Shown here: positions 44,462 to 55,410 of the stretch, piece by piece
Layout: each line of letters begins with the position of its first letter
Position numbering within the stretch: position 1 is the stretch's first letter
Origin: Xanthomonas vesicatoria ATCC 35937
GTDB taxonomy: Bacteria; Pseudomonadota; Gammaproteobacteria; Xanthomonadales; Xanthomonadaceae
NCBI RefSeq assembly: GCF_001908725.1
Contig: NZ_CP018725.1
Location: forward strand, 186,001-250,000
Length of the DNA stretch: 64,000 nucleotides
Direction: 5' to 3'
Translations under genes and position numbers: made by a program
The notes under the pieces: model-generated
What the model saw: only the letters and a program-made list of their open reading frames with translations
Database searches by the model: none
What the model was told of the DNA's origin: nothing

Positions 44462-47245
44462 TTAAAAATCTTGCCACTGGCTATCGTTGCCGGCCGTGTT
44501 GGCCGATGGCTTGCCTGGATGGCGCACAGGTGCGGCAACGCGCGGGCTGCCGCTGGGCGTGCGCGTGGGTAGGGCACGGGCAACCGGCCTGGCGGTGAAG
44601 GCAGCGCTTGCCGGTGCCGCGCCATGGCTGAGTTTGAACACGGCCACCGCCTCGGTGAGCTGGCCGGCCTGTTCTTCCATCGCGCGTGCGGCGGCGGTGG
44701 CTTCTTCCACCAATGCGGCGTTCTGCTGGGTGGCCTCGTCCATCTGGGTCACGGTGAGATTGACCTGCTCGATGCCGCTGGATTGCTCCTGCGAGGCGGC
44801 GGAGATCTCGCCCATGATGTCGGTGACGCGCTGCACGCTGGCCACGATCTCGCTCATGGTGGTACCGGCCTGGTGCACCAGCGACGAGCCTTGCGCGACC
44901 TTGTTCACCGAGTCGTCGATCAGGTGCTTGATCTCTTTTGCAGCACCGGCAGAGCGCTGTGCCAACGTACGCACTTCCGATGCCACCACCGCAAAGCCAC
45001 GGCCCTGTTCGCCAGCACGCGCCGCTTCCACTGCCGCGTTCAAGGCGAGGATATTGGTCTGGAACGCGATGCCGTCGATCACGCTGATGATCTCGGCGAT
45101 CTTCTTGGACGAGGTTTCGATACCGGACATGGTGGTCACCACCTGTGCCACCACTGCGCCGCCATGCGCGGCGACATCGGCGGCGCCGATTGCCAGCTGG
45201 TTGGCCTGGCGCGCGTGTTCGGCATTCTGCTTGACGGTGGAGGTGAGCTCTTCCATCGACGCGGCGGTTTCTTCCAGATTGGCGGCCTGTTGTTCGGTGC
45301 GTTGCGACAGATCGTTATTGCCGGCTGCGATTTCGCTGGCGGCCGCATTGATCTGCGTGGCCGAGGTCTGGATCCCGGAGACGATGCCGGTAAGCTGCGC
45401 CACGGTGGCATTGGCATCGTCCCGCATGCGTGCGAAGACGCCGGCGAACTGTCCATCCATGCGCACGGTGAGGTCGCCTTCGGCCAGCGCACTGAGCAGG
45501 CTGGAAATACGCCCCAGGCCCTGCGACGTGGTTTCCAGCAAGCCATTGAGCTGACGGCCGAATTCCAGATAGAACCCGTGCTTGTCCTCCAATGCCAGAC
45601 GCTGACCGAAATCGCCCATCAATGCCGATTGCACCAGGGCTGCCACTTCCTGTTGCGTGCTGACTTCGGCAGTGACATTGCGCCATAGCAGCATGCTGCC
45701 GCTACGGCGACCGTCCGCCGCATACAGCGGGGTCATGGTCAGATCCAGCGTCACCGGGCCGAAGCTGTAGCGCTCCAGCGTGGTGGACTGCAACTGCTGC
45801 AGCCGCTGCAAACGCGACGTGCCATCGCTGTCGGTACCGAACACGTAATCCAGCGGCTTGCCGACTACCGCGTCGGCGCTGAAGCCGGCCTGGCCCTTGG
45901 CATGGAAGGCCGGCTCGGCATGTTTGAACGAGGCATGCAGCGCCTCGGTAATGAAGACCGCGTGGTGTTGTTCGTCGGCCAGCAACACTTCCATCTCGGA
46001 GTGTTCCAGCGCGGTGCGGATCCGCAGGTTTTCGTTGGCGATGGCGGTATCGCGTTCGATGCGCGCACGCAGGTCGTCCTGCATGCGCTGCATTGCGCCC
46101 ATCAGCCGGCCCACCTCGTCCCGACGCTGCACGGTGATGTGGTTGTCGAGCTTGCCCGAGGCGATCGCATCGGCCACGCCGACCGCCGACTCCAGCGGGC
46201 GTACCACCTGGCGACGCAGCAGCAGGAACAACGCACCGCTGAGCACCACTGCCGAGCCCAGGCCGACCAAGAGAATGGTCCACAGCAGGCGATGCGCATG
46301 CTGCATGATGGCTGCATAGGGCACCACCACGCCCAGCGCAAAACGCTCCTGCGCCTTGCCGATCTGCAAGGGCACATAGGCGCTGACGTTGCCGGCCGCG
46401 TCCGGGGCAAAGTCGATGTAATCCTTGCCGGCGCCGGTTGCCTGCAGCAACGCGCGATAGCCATCGCCGCTGGCCGGCTTGCCGATTCTTGCGGCATCAC
46501 GCGAGGCCAGGATCACCCCTGCGGGCGAGATCAACTCCACATAGCCGCCATCCATGGGGCGTAACGCGCTCAAGCGTTTCTGCAGTGCGGCCAGGGCAAA
46601 ATCGACTGACACCACGCCGAGATACTTGCCATGTTCTATAACCGGAGTGGACAAGGTGGTCATCAGGACTGGCTTGCCGCCAATGACGTAATCGTAGGGT
46701 CCGGCCACGATCTGGCGGCCCAATGCGCGCGGCTTCAGGTTCCAATCGCCGTCGCCGGGTTTTTCGTAGCCAACCAATGGTTCGCGAATCAGGCTCTGTC
46801 CGTTATAGGCCCAGTAGGTCATGAAGCGTCCGGTGCTGTCGTGGCCCTCGGCGCCGACATAAGCACTGTCCTTGCCATCGAAGGCTTGCGGCTCCCACAG
46901 CGTGCCCATGCCCACCCATTCCGGATGGTTCTGCAGTTGATGGTGCACGATGGCCGCGGCCGCGTCGCGGCTGATTCCACCATGGGCGCGTTGGGCCAGC
47001 AGCGCGTTGGCCACCGACTGCCCGGCGACAAACGCCTGCCCCAACTCGTTACTGACCTGTTCGGCCTGAAAGCGCGCCACACTCTGCATGGTGGTCTGCG
47101 CCGAGGCGATCAGGGCACGGCTGCTCTGCCAGTAGCTGATCGCTGCGGTCAATCCGAAGCACAGCGAGGCGATGACCGCGGTGCCGAGCATCAGGCGGTA
47201 CGCGAGGCGGCCGCCGAAACGTGAGTGCGAGGGGAGCGAGGTCAT
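44462..47245 (-). CDS. Methyl-accepting chemotaxis protein MCP-8 (dCache-HAMP-PAS type)
   Basis: A 927-residue receptor, the longest in the array. TM1 lies near 18-40, followed by a double-Cache-like periplasmic domain of about 290 residues ([55 protein letters not shown]), TM2 near 335-355, HAMP, a PAS domain that ends in the weak form [15 protein letters not shown]-like units (GDFGQRL, GDLTVRM), signalling hairpin and C-terminal QWQDF. ATG 47245 has no strong Shine-Dalgarno sequence. No clear sigma-28 promoter is visible; it may share a transcript with MCP-9, 186 bases upstream. Confidence 0.94.
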   Translation of the reverse strand: MTSLPSHSRFGGRLAYRLMLGTAVIASLCFGLTAAISYWQSSRALIASAQTTMQSVARFQAEQVSNELGQAFVAGQSVANALLAQRAHGGISRDAAAAIVHHQLQNHPEWVGMGTLWEPQAFDGKDSAYVGAEGHDSTGRFMTYWAYNGQSLIREPLVGYEKPGDGDWNLKPRALGRQIVAGPYDYVIGGKPVLMTTLSTPVIEHGKYLGVVSVDFALAALQKRLSALRPMDGGYVELISPAGVILASRDAARIGKPASGDGYRALLQATGAGKDYIDFAPDAAGNVSAYVPLQIGKAQERFALGVVVPYAAIMQHAHRLLWTILLVGLGSAVVLSGALFLLLRRQVVRPLESAVGVADAIASGKLDNHITVQRRDEVGRLMGAMQRMQDDLRARIERDTAIANENLRIRTALEHSEMEVLLADEQHHAVFITEALHASFKHAEPAFHAKGQAGFSADAVVGKPLDYVFGTDSDGTSRLQRLQQLQSTTLERYSFGPVTLDLTMTPLYAADGRRSGSMLLWRNVTAEVSTQQEVAALVQSALMGDFGQRLALEDKHGFYLEFGRQLNGLLETTSQGLGRISSLLSALAEGDLTVRMDGQFAGVFARMRDDANATVAQLTGIVSGIQTSATQINAAASEIAAGNNDLSQRTEQQAANLEETAASMEELTSTVKQNAEHARQANQLAIGAADVAAHGGAVVAQVVTTMSGIETSSKKIAEIISVIDGIAFQTNILALNAAVEAARAGEQGRGFAVVASEVRTLAQRSAGAAKEIKHLIDDSVNKVAQGSSLVHQAGTTMSEIVASVQRVTDIMGEISAASQEQSSGIEQVNLTVTQMDEATQQNAALVEEATAAARAMEEQAGQLTEAVAVFKLSHGAAPASAAFTARPVARALPTRTPSGSPRVAAPVRHPGKPSANTAGNDSQWQDF

Positions 47246-47431
47246 GGCGTGGCTGCAAAGAAGGGGAGAGGATCCCGCCGAGGCGGGGTGGAACAGATGG
47301 AGCGCATCGCACACGCACCGGATGGCGGCCCGGACCGCGGACTTTTCTCAGAGCCAACAAGTCCCAGCCGGACGCTGCATTTGCTGCACATCGCGCCGGC
47401 CTGACGACCGCCCGCGCGTTGGTGGTTGCCC

Positions 47432-49606
47432 TCAGTAAGCGGCGAGGGCAACACGCTTGGGCGCGCGCGCGCCTGCACGACCGTGATTGGCCGAGGTGGC
47501 GGCCACCCGGAACATCGACACCGCATCGTCCAGCTGTTGTGCCTGTTGTTGCATCGCGTTGGCGGCAGCAGTGGCTTCTTCCACCAGCGCAGCGTTCTGT
47601 TGGGTGCTCTCGTCCATCTGGGTGACGGTGAGATTGACCTGCTCGATGCCGGCCGATTGCTCCTGCGAGGCAGCGGAAATCTCGCTCATGATGTCGGTCA
47701 CACGCTGCACCGAGGACACGATGTCGGCCATGGTCTTGCCGGCCTGATCCACCAATGCCGACCCCTGCGCCACCTTGCCGACCGAGTCGTCGATCAGATG
47801 CTTGATCTCTTTCGCCGCACCGGCCGAGCGTTGCGCCAGCGTGCGCACTTCAGAGGCCACCACCGCAAAACCACGGCCCTGCTCACCGGCGCGCGCCGCT
47901 TCCACCGCCGCGTTCAACGCCAAAATGTTGGTCTGGAACGCGATGCCGTCGATGACGGAGATGATCTCGGCGATCTTCTTTGACGAGGTCTGGATGCCGG
48001 ACATGGTGTCCACCACCTGGCTCACCACCTGGCCGCCCTGCGAGGCGACGCTGGCCGCGCCGATCGCCAACTGATTGGCCTGACGCGCACTTTCTGCGTT
48101 CTGTTTGACGGTGGAGGTGAGCTCTTCCATTGACGCGGCGGTTTCTTCCAGACTGGCCGCCTGCTGTTCGGTGCGCTGCGATAGATCGTTGTTGCCCGCG
48201 GCGATTTCGCTGGCCGAGCCGGTGATCGAGCCGGCCGCCTGCTGGATGCGTCCGACGATGCCGGCCAGCTGCGTGGCGGTGGTGTTGGCGTCGTCACGCA
48301 TCCGCGCGAACACGCCGTGGAACTCGCCGTCCATGCGCGCAGTGAGGTCACCCTCCGCCAGTGCGGCCAGCAGCTCGGACAGCTTGCCCAGATTGCGGTC
48401 GCTGACATCCATCATTGCGTTGAGGTCGTTGATCATGCGCGCCGAATCGTGCTTGAAGCGGGTTGCATCGCCTCGCTGGCTGAAGTCGCCATTGGCCGCC
48501 GCCTGCGCCAGGCGCTTGATCTCGGTGTTGATGGCCAGCAGGCTGGCCTTGGCCGCGTCCATGGCTTCGTGCAGCACCGCACGCGTACCGGGCAGGCGCA
48601 CCGCATCGCGCGACAGGTCGCCCTGTGCGTATTCGTTGAGGATGCCGATGGCGTCGACGATCGCGTCCAGGTGTTCGAAGATCATGGTGTTGATGCCGGT
48701 GGCCAATTCGCCATAGACACCGGGGAAATCGCTCGGCATGCGGTGGGTGACGTCGTCGCCGGCATGCATGTGCATCATCACCTTGGTTTGCGCGGAGAAG
48801 CGCTCCAGGGTGTGCACCATGTCGTCGGTGGCCTTGAGCATCTGGCCGATTTCGTCGTTGCCATGCTCGGCAGTGCGCACGCTCAAATCGCCGCGTGCCA
48901 CACCCTTGATCGCCGCCAATGCGCGCCCCACCGGTTCCAGGATCGAGTTGCCGATCATCCAGCCGACCAGCAGGTTGAGCAGTACCAGCGCTCCGCCGGC
49001 CAGGGTCATCACGCCGGTGAAGGCCAGTGCCTGCGACTGGGTGTCGTCCAGATACACGCCGGTACCGATCACCCAGCCCCACGGCTTGTAGAGCGCGGCA
49101 TAAGAGGTTTTCTGCACCGGGTCTTTCTGTCCGGGCTTGGCCCAGGTGTAATCGACATAACCGCCACCGGCCTGCGCCGCGGTGACGAATGCCGGGAAAA
49201 TGCGCTTGCCATCCGGGCTGAGCACGTCGGTCAACGGCTTGCCATTGAGGTCCGGGCGGGTGGGGTGCATCAGCATCACCGGCGCCTGGTCGGTGACGTA
49301 GATGTAGTCCACGCCACCGCGTGCGCGCATCGTGGACAAGGTATTGAGCGCGGCCTTCTTGGCGGCCTCCACGTCGATCTCGCCCTTGTCGGCGCGTTCG
49401 GCGTAGCCGTTGACCACTGCAATGGCCATTTCGATCTGGCTCTTCAGTCCGTCGCGACGTGTGTCCGTGAGATCGACGTACTGCATGCGTGCCGCGACGA
49501 TGGCCAGGAGGATGATGCCCAACGCCACCAGCGCCGTCTGGGCGAGAAATTTGCGCTTGAGCGGCACATTGGCCAACGTCTTTGCGAGCGAGCTCTTGAA
49601 CGTCAT
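47432..49606 (-). CDS. Methyl-accepting chemotaxis protein MCP-9 (single Cache, poly-HAMP)
   Basis: A 724-residue receptor with TM1 about 13-33 and a single-Cache (sCache_2-like) sensor: a long helix ending in [11 protein letters not shown], then [26 protein letters not shown] and [17 protein letters not shown]2 lies near 190-210, then HAMP units (GDLSVRT, GDLSRDA, GDFSQRG, GDLTARM) and the signalling hairpin. The cytoplasmic part is nearly that of MCP-6. The C-terminus RVALAAY has no pentapeptide. ATG 49606 gives [14 protein letters not shown]; a longer upstream frame is not receptor-like. Confidence 0.94.
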   Translation of the reverse strand: MTFKSSLAKTLANVPLKRKFLAQTALVALGIILLAIVAARMQYVDLTDTRRDGLKSQIEMAIAVVNGYAERADKGEIDVEAAKKAALNTLSTMRARGGVDYIYVTDQAPVMLMHPTRPDLNGKPLTDVLSPDGKRIFPAFVTAAQAGGGYVDYTWAKPGQKDPVQKTSYAALYKPWGWVIGTGVYLDDTQSQALAFTGVMTLAGGALVLLNLLVGWMIGNSILEPVGRALAAIKGVARGDLSVRTAEHGNDEIGQMLKATDDMVHTLERFSAQTKVMMHMHAGDDVTHRMPSDFPGVYGELATGINTMIFEHLDAIVDAIGILNEYAQGDLSRDAVRLPGTRAVLHEAMDAAKASLLAINTEIKRLAQAAANGDFSQRGDATRFKHDSARMINDLNAMMDVSDRNLGKLSELLAALAEGDLTARMDGEFHGVFARMRDDANTTATQLAGIVGRIQQAAGSITGSASEIAAGNNDLSQRTEQQAASLEETAASMEELTSTVKQNAESARQANQLAIGAASVASQGGQVVSQVVDTMSGIQTSSKKIAEIISVIDGIAFQTNILALNAAVEAARAGEQGRGFAVVASEVRTLAQRSAGAAKEIKHLIDDSVGKVAQGSALVDQAGKTMADIVSSVQRVTDIMSEISAASQEQSAGIEQVNLTVTQMDESTQQNAALVEEATAAANAMQQQAQQLDDAVSMFRVAATSANHGRAGARAPKRVALAAY

Positions 49607-49647
49607 GACAGGTATCCAGCGAGAGGATTGTGAACGGGATAAATCGA

Positions 49648-49674
49648 ATAGCGACCCGGGAATCGAAAGGTTGA
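49648..49674 (-). promoter_or_regulatory. Possible sigma-28-like promoter of MCP-9
   Basis: Minus strand TCAA, 15 bases, GTCGCTAT, 41 bases before the start. The -10 element matches GCCGATAA at only five of eight positions. Confidence 0.4.
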
Positions 49675-49905
49675 GCATCGCGTGGCGCCGGTGGCGCTGC
49701 TCCTGCATGCGCCGCTGCGGCGAGCCGATCGAGGCGGTATCGCGTGCGTCATGACAAAAAGGGGCGCTGACGCCATACGCAGAAGCACCCGCGCACGGCC
49801 CGCCACCCGCCACCCGCAGCAGCGCAGATCACGTGACGCGGTACGGCGTTGTGTGGTTGGTGGGCGCGGGCCGCAACGCGAGCAACCGACACCCGCCGGA
49901 GGCGC

Positions 49906-50439
49906 TTAGCGACGCTGTGGCGTGCCGACCTTGGCCACCGATGCCTGCAGGTTCTGCAGCTCGCTCCAGAGCACCTGGTGGGTATTGCCGGGCTGGCCGA
50001 GCGACAGGGCTTGTGCCTGGTGCAGATCGCCGGCATGCAAGGCGCGATTGGCCAGACGCTGTTGCTCCAGATACTGCCCCAGCTGCTGCTGCACCACTGC
50101 AAACTGGCGAGCCTGTTCGCCCTGTGGCGCGGTCGCCTGGAAATACCCGGCATGTCGGGCGATGCGTTGACGCAGGTTGCCCAGACGTTCGTCGTAGGCC
50201 TGCACGCGGGCCGCATCGTGTGCGGCGGCGAGTTGTGCACGCTGGTCCTCGCGCAATTGCACCAGATCGATCGCAAGCGACTGCAATGCGCTCACCGGCA
50301 CGTTGTCCAGCAGCACCGAGACCGGTGCCGCCGGCGCGGCGTACGAGGGCGGCAAGGACACGCCCGCAGCCAGCACGACGACAGCAAACACGGCGGCCAG
50401 CGTATTGCGAGCAGAACGGATGGAGTTGGCGGTGTACAT
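49906..50439 (-). CDS. Secreted four-helix-bundle-like protein (free-standing receptor-type sensor domain)
   Basis: A 177-residue protein with an N-terminal signal or anchor (about residues 12-36, VFAVVVLAAGVSLPPSYAAP). The mature part is predicted almost entirely helical: VSALQSLAIDLVQLREDQRAQL, a second helix rich in charged residues (ARVQAYDERLGNLRQRIARH), a Gln-rich third and a fourth ending LWSELQNLQASVAKV. Size and pattern resemble the periplasmic four-helix-bundle domain of the neighbouring MCPs, but TM2, HAMP and signalling domains are absent. ATG 50439 follows AAGGAAG. It has a perfect sigma-28 promoter. Role unknown; a binding protein or modulator of the receptors is possible. Confidence 0.8.
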   Translation of the reverse strand: MYTANSIRSARNTLAAVFAVVVLAAGVSLPPSYAAPAAPVSVLLDNVPVSALQSLAIDLVQLREDQRAQLAAAHDAARVQAYDERLGNLRQRIARHAGYFQATAPQGEQARQFAVVQQQLGQYLEQQRLANRALHAGDLHQAQALSLGQPGNTHQVLWSELQNLQASVAKVGTPQRR

Positions 50440-50488
50440 GCGGACTTCCTTCGACAGGGCGCGGGCGCTCGCGCCCTCATTGCTCTGT

Positions 50489-50515
50489 GTATCGGCCGCA
50501 AAGGCGTGTGCTTGA
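50489..50515 (-). promoter_or_regulatory. Sigma-28 promoter of the secreted four-helix-bundle-like gene
   Basis: Minus strand TCAA, exactly 15 bases, GCCGATAC; 49 bases before the start at 50439. Confidence 0.75.
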
Positions 50516-50801
50516 TCACCTTTCGACCAACGGGAGCCCGCCTTGGTGAACCGTTGGTTTCGTGAAGTGCTCAAGAGTGCGCCGCGGTGATGCCTGGATG
50601 GCGGCACGCCTGCAGGTTGGGCCGCGGCGTTGGCGATGGTTTGGCTAAGATGGTCGTCTGTCGGGTATCTGCTCTGCTTGGCTACGCTGGCAGTGCGAAG
50701 GCCTGCGCATCGTGGGCGCAAGCCGCGGCATCACGGGGGGCACGAGGGGCGATCCGGCGCGTTGCGCATCGCCGGGCGCATCCGTGCCTGCATAAAACAC
50801 A

Positions 50802-50829
50802 CAAGCCCTGGCATCGCTGCCAGGGCTTG
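50802..50829 (-). terminator. Rho-independent terminator of MCP-10
   Basis: Perfect 12-base stem CAAGCCCTGGCA / TGCCAGGGCTTG with a four-base loop; on the minus strand followed by TGTGTTTTAT. It lies 42 bases beyond the MCP-10 stop. Confidence 0.85.
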
Positions 50830-50871
50830 GTGACGAAGGCTGCACAACCGCAGCCGATACCGCGATAGGCC

Positions 50872-53148
50872 TCAGAACTCGTGCCAGCTGGTGTCCCCAC
50901 CCGAGGCGGAGGCCGCCGCCAGCGCGGGACGTGACGCGGCTTTCGGCTTGCTGGCTGCCACGACGGTGGCGGCAGCGCGCTTGGCCACAGGCGTCTTGAG
51001 CGGCTTGAGCACTGTCGGAGCAGGGCGCGCCGCGGCCGTGGTCATTGCGGCTGTGGGTTGCAGTTTGAAGATCGCCACCGCATCGGACAACTGCCCGGCC
51101 TGTTCTTCCATTGCACGGGCGGCAGCGGTGGCTTCCTCCACCAGGGCAGCGTTTTGTTGGGTGGCTTCGTCCATCTGGGTGACGGTGAGGTTGACTTGCT
51201 CGATGCCGGACGATTGTTCCTGCGACGCTGCAGAGATCTCGCCCATGATGTCGGTGACACGCTGCACGCTGGCCACGATGTCGGCCATGGTCTTGCCGGC
51301 CTGGTCCACCAGTACCGAGCCTTCGGCCACCTTGCCGACCGAGTCGTCGATCAGGTGCTTGATCTCTTTCGCGGCGCCGGCAGAGCGCTGTGCCAGCGTG
51401 CGCACCTCGGAGGCGACCACCGCAAAACCGCGGCCCTGCTCGCCGGCACGCGCCGCTTCCACTGCGGCATTCAACGCCAGGATATTGGTCTGGAACGCGA
51501 TGCCGTCGATGACCGAAATGATCTCCGCGATCTTCTTCGACGACACTTCGATGCCGGACATGGTGGTGACCACCTGTGCCACTACATCGCCGCCTTGCGA
51601 GGCAACCGAGGCGGCACCGATCGCCAGCTGATTGGCCTGGCGCGCATGCTCGGCATTCTGCTTGACCGTGGAGGTGAGCTCCTCCATCGAGGCGGCGGTC
51701 TCTTCCAGGTTGGCCGCCTGTTGTTCGGTACGCTGCGAAAGGTCGTTATTGCCGGCGGCGATTTCGCTGGCTGCGGCATTGATCGACACGGTGGCGTGCT
51801 GAATCCGTCCGACGATGCCCGACAACTGCTCGGTGGTGGCATTGGCATCATCGCGCATCTGCGCAAACACGCCGTTGAATTCGCCATGCATCTGCGCCGT
51901 CAGATCGCCTGCTGCAATCGCCTGCAAAATTCCCGACAACGCGCGCAGGTTGGTATCGGCGGTGGCCATCAAGGTATTGAGGCTCTCCACCATCGCACGG
52001 AAATCGTATTGGAAGCGGTGCGCGTCGCCGCGCACGCTGAAGTCGCCGTTGGCTGCGGCCTGCGCGAGTAGCTTGATCTCGCTGTTCATCGCCGACAGGT
52101 TGGCCTTGACGGTGTCCATGGTGTCGGTGAGCAGGGCCTTTTCGCCGGGAAGGCGTTCCATGTCCTGGGTCAGATCGCCAATGGCGTAGCGCGACATGAT
52201 GTGCGCCAGTTGCATCTTCACCGCGATATGCGAGCCAACCAGGGCGTTGGTGTCGCGCACCATGGTGCCGTAGTCGCCAGGAAAGGCGTCTGCGTCCATG
52301 CGGTAGCTGATCTGGCCGGCATCGTGGCGGTGCGCCATCTCGCTTTGCGCAGCCAGCACTGCCTGCAGCTGCTGTTGCATGCCCTGCATGCTGTGCAGCA
52401 GCTGGCCGGTTTCGTCGCGGCTGTCCACGTTGATCGGGTTGTCCAGCTTGCCCTTGGCGATCGCGCCGGCCACACGTGTGGCGCGACCCAGCGGCTCGGC
52501 AATGCTGCGCGCAATGAACCAGCCGGCAAACGCCGCCAGCAGCACTGCGATGGCCATTGCCGCCAGCATGATCTTGACCGAGCGCTGATAGGCGGCTTCG
52601 GCGCTGGCGATTTCTGCATCCATGTGCGCCACGTTGAACTTGGTCAGCTCCACCAGCTTGGCGAACAGGTCACGACGCAGCGGGCGCGATTGTTCGTCGG
52701 AGATCTTGCTGGCGGTTGCGAAATCATTGGCGCGGATGGCATCGCCCATCGCCACGTTGGCCTTGTAGTAGCCGGCCAGTTTTTGTTTGACCGCGTCGTA
52801 CAGCTCGGTTTCTTTGCCGGCCGTGGTGGTCTTGGAATACGCTGCCTGCGCCGCGTCTACTTCGGTGCGGGTCTTTGCCATGCGCTCGAAGTAATTTTTC
52901 ACCGCATCCGGATCGTTGGCGCGTGCCAGCTGCGCCAGCTCGTAGGTGCGAAATTCGCCCAGCAGGGCGCGCATCTCGCTCAGCTGCTGCACGGCCGGCG
53001 CCCAGGTATGGCCGATCTCACGCAACAGATGGGCACTGGACTGCATGCGCACCATGGCAAACACGCCCAGGCACAGAGTGATCAAGGTGGTGAAAAAAAA
53101 GGCAACAGCGAGCTTGCGCGCAACGGCGAGATGACGGAACCAGTTCAT
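50872..53148 (-). CDS. Methyl-accepting chemotaxis protein MCP-10 (4HB, poly-HAMP)
   Basis: A 758-residue receptor: TM1 about 11-32, four-helix-bundle sensor ([19 protein letters not shown]) similar to MCP-6, TM2 near 190-210, HAMP units ([28 protein letters not shown]), signalling hairpin and C-terminal SWHEF. The cytoplasmic part closely matches MCP-4. TM1 is encoded across an eight-base A/T run (53093-53100). ATG 53148 lacks a clear ribosome site. No sigma-28 promoter is seen; it lies 225 bases after cheA, and read-through from the cheA operon is possible. Confidence 0.95.
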   Translation of the reverse strand: MNWFRHLAVARKLAVAFFFTTLITLCLGVFAMVRMQSSAHLLREIGHTWAPAVQQLSEMRALLGEFRTYELAQLARANDPDAVKNYFERMAKTRTEVDAAQAAYSKTTTAGKETELYDAVKQKLAGYYKANVAMGDAIRANDFATASKISDEQSRPLRRDLFAKLVELTKFNVAHMDAEIASAEAAYQRSVKIMLAAMAIAVLLAAFAGWFIARSIAEPLGRATRVAGAIAKGKLDNPINVDSRDETGQLLHSMQGMQQQLQAVLAAQSEMAHRHDAGQISYRMDADAFPGDYGTMVRDTNALVGSHIAVKMQLAHIMSRYAIGDLTQDMERLPGEKALLTDTMDTVKANLSAMNSEIKLLAQAAANGDFSVRGDAHRFQYDFRAMVESLNTLMATADTNLRALSGILQAIAAGDLTAQMHGEFNGVFAQMRDDANATTEQLSGIVGRIQHATVSINAAASEIAAGNNDLSQRTEQQAANLEETAASMEELTSTVKQNAEHARQANQLAIGAASVASQGGDVVAQVVTTMSGIEVSSKKIAEIISVIDGIAFQTNILALNAAVEAARAGEQGRGFAVVASEVRTLAQRSAGAAKEIKHLIDDSVGKVAEGSVLVDQAGKTMADIVASVQRVTDIMGEISAASQEQSSGIEQVNLTVTQMDEATQQNAALVEEATAAARAMEEQAGQLSDAVAIFKLQPTAAMTTAAARPAPTVLKPLKTPVAKRAAATVVAASKPKAASRPALAAASASGGDTSWHEF

Positions 53149-53373
53149 GGGAGTCGACTTTTGACAGAAACCAATGGAAACCGTCGGCGTCGGCACCATC
53201 GCTACGCTGAGAACGGTCGCTGGGATCAAGCAATGGGGCGGTGAGGCCCCGCGCCTGCCGCGCGCACGGAGCGGGGCGGCAGCGCATGCCGGCGGGCCCT
53301 AGACCGCCGGCGGATATCGCGTGTCCTTAGGTGTTACCACCGCGGCATCCTTGCCGCAGCGACGTCGGTGCCA

Positions 53374-55377
53374 TCAGGCTGCCTGCGGCACCTTCAACGA
53401 GCGCACCAGCCCACCGATATCCACGATCAGCGAGACCCGCCCATCGCCCAGGATGGTGGCGCCGGAGACGCCCGGGATACGCCGATAGTTGTTTTCGATG
53501 TTCTTGACCACGACCTGTTGCTGGCCGAGCAGTTCGTCCACTTCCAGCGCGATCTTCTGGCCGTCGCCTTCGACCACCACCACCAGCGATTCCGTGGAGG
53601 ACTGCTGCCCGCCGAAGCCGTAGTAATTGGTGAGCGACAGGATCGGCAGATATTCGCCACGTACCCGCAGCACCCGGCCGTCGCCCGCCATCGAGCGGAC
53701 ATCTTCCGGTGCCGGCTGCAGCGCTTCGAGCACGTAGGACAGCGGCAGGATCAGGGTTTCGCCGGCGACCGAGACGGTCATGCCGTCCAGGATGGCCAGG
53801 GTCAGCGGCAGACGGATCAACACGCGGGTACCGCTGCCGGCGTTGCTTTCCAGCTGTACTTCGCCGCCGAGGCCCTGAATGTTGCGGCGGACCACGTCCA
53901 TGCCTACGCCACGACCGGACAGGTCGGTGACGGCATCGGCGGTGGAGAAGCCAGGCGCGAAGATCAGGTCCCAGACCTGCGAGTCGGTCGGGTTGTCCGG
54001 CACGGCGATGCCGCGTTCGGCCGCCTTTTCCAGGATCTTGGCGCGATTGAGGCCACGGCCGTCGTCGCTGACTTCGATCACGATGTGGCCGCCCTGATGC
54101 GAAGCCGCCAGGGTAATCGTGCCGGTTTCTTCCTTGCCCGCGGCGCGGCGCGCATCGGGCAGCTCCAGACCGTGGTCGATGGAGTTGCGCACCAGATGGA
54201 CGAGCGGGTCGGCGATCTTTTCGATCAGCCCCTTGTCCAGCTCCGTGCTTTCGCCAATCGTACGCAGACGCACCTGCTTGCCGAGTCGGCTGGAGAGGTC
54301 GCGCACCAGGCGCGGGAAGCGACGGAACACCGCATCCACCGGCAGCATGCGCACGCCGATGACCGCTTCCTGCAGATCGCGGGTGTTGCGCTCGAGCAGG
54401 TCCAGGCCGGCGAACAGCTGTTCGGCATGTGCCGGGTCCAGGCCGGTGGAGACCTGCTTGAGCATAGCTTGCGTAATCACCAACTCGCCGACCAGGTTGA
54501 TCAGTGCATCGACCTTGTCGACGCTGACGCGGATGGAGCTTTCGGCTTCTGCAGCGGCAGCCTTGGCCGGTGTCGCAGCAGCAGCGGCAGCTGGTTCGGC
54601 AGCGGCAACGGCTGGTGCAACGGCGGCCACCGGAGCGGCGGCATCCACCGCCAGGCTCGGCGGCGGGCCGGGCACCGCCATCGGGCGGATGTCCAGCTCG
54701 CAATCGTCCACCACCCAGGCGAAGGTGTCTTCGATCTTGCTGCGCGGAATCTTGCCGATCAGGCCCAGATCCCACGCCAGATAGGCTTCCAGCGGGTCGA
54801 TGTTTTCAAAGCCCGGCATGCGCTCCAGACGCGCGGCAATCTGCAGCGGGCCCAGATGCTCCAGCTCGCGGATGATGCGCAGCGGGTCGTTGCCGCTCAT
54901 GAACAGCGACGGCGCCGGGGTGAAACCGATGTGCCACGCTTCGGGCTCTTCTTCCTTGGGCTTGGCCACCACCACAGCGGCGGGGGCTTCGCCGGCGAGC
55001 ACCGCGTTCAGGCGGGTATGCACGGCCTTGACCGCAGCCGGGTCGGCCGGAGTGCCATGTTCGGCTTCGCGCAGCAGGGCGCGCAGCACGTCGACCGAGC
55101 CAAGCATGGCGTCGACGGCATTGGGTTCGAGCTGACGCTTGTTGGAGCGCAACTCGTCCAGCAGCGTCTCCAGCACGTGGGTCAGGCCGGCGACGGCCTC
55201 GAACCCGAAAGTGGCTGCGCCACCCTTGATGGAGTGTGCGGCGCGGAACACCGAGTTGATGATTTCCGGGTCGCGGTTGCCCTCTTCAAGGGACAGCAAC
55301 CCGGCCTCCATCGCGTCGAGCCCTTCGCGGCTTTCCTCGAAAAAGGTGGCGTGGAAACGTTGCAGGTCCATGCTCAT
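53374..55377 (-). CDS. cheA: CheA, chemotaxis histidine kinase
   Basis: A 667-residue kinase that phosphorylates CheY and CheB in response to MCP signals. Domains in order: P1 HPt (1-110) with phospho-accepting His48 in AAHSIKGGA; a P2-like domain (about 145-235, AWHIGFTPAPSLF); an Ala-rich linker; P3 dimerisation (LINLVGELVITQAMLK); P4 ATPase with HLVRNSIDHGLE, DDGRGL, FSTADAVTDLSGRGVGMD and GSGTRV; and P5, the CheW-like domain (about 530-667). ATG 55377 or 55371 may be the start. It follows cheY by 33 bases. Small hairpins lie beyond its stop (53289-53310, 53342-53357). Confidence 0.98.
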   Translation of the reverse strand: MSMDLQRFHATFFEESREGLDAMEAGLLSLEEGNRDPEIINSVFRAAHSIKGGAATFGFEAVAGLTHVLETLLDELRSNKRQLEPNAVDAMLGSVDVLRALLREAEHGTPADPAAVKAVHTRLNAVLAGEAPAAVVVAKPKEEEPEAWHIGFTPAPSLFMSGNDPLRIIRELEHLGPLQIAARLERMPGFENIDPLEAYLAWDLGLIGKIPRSKIEDTFAWVVDDCELDIRPMAVPGPPPSLAVDAAAPVAAVAPAVAAAEPAAAAAATPAKAAAAEAESSIRVSVDKVDALINLVGELVITQAMLKQVSTGLDPAHAEQLFAGLDLLERNTRDLQEAVIGVRMLPVDAVFRRFPRLVRDLSSRLGKQVRLRTIGESTELDKGLIEKIADPLVHLVRNSIDHGLELPDARRAAGKEETGTITLAASHQGGHIVIEVSDDGRGLNRAKILEKAAERGIAVPDNPTDSQVWDLIFAPGFSTADAVTDLSGRGVGMDVVRRNIQGLGGEVQLESNAGSGTRVLIRLPLTLAILDGMTVSVAGETLILPLSYVLEALQPAPEDVRSMAGDGRVLRVRGEYLPILSLTNYYGFGGQQSSTESLVVVVEGDGQKIALEVDELLGQQQVVVKNIENNYRRIPGVSGATILGDGRVSLIVDIGGLVRSLKVPQAA

Positions 55378-55410
55378 GGGCGTGAGATCCGATGGTGAAG
55401 CGAGTAAGGA

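Larger units (their letters stand above)
50440..50871. other. Intergenic region between the secreted helical gene and MCP-10
   Basis: A 432-base gap holding the sigma-28 promoter at 50489-50515 and the MCP-10 terminator at 50802-50829. No gene is supported between them. Confidence 0.65.

Noticed and set aside
47322..47345. Sigma-28-like site upstream of MCP-8
   Set aside because: The sequence GAAA-N15-GCCGCCAT matches too weakly in the -10 element to be listed as a promoter.
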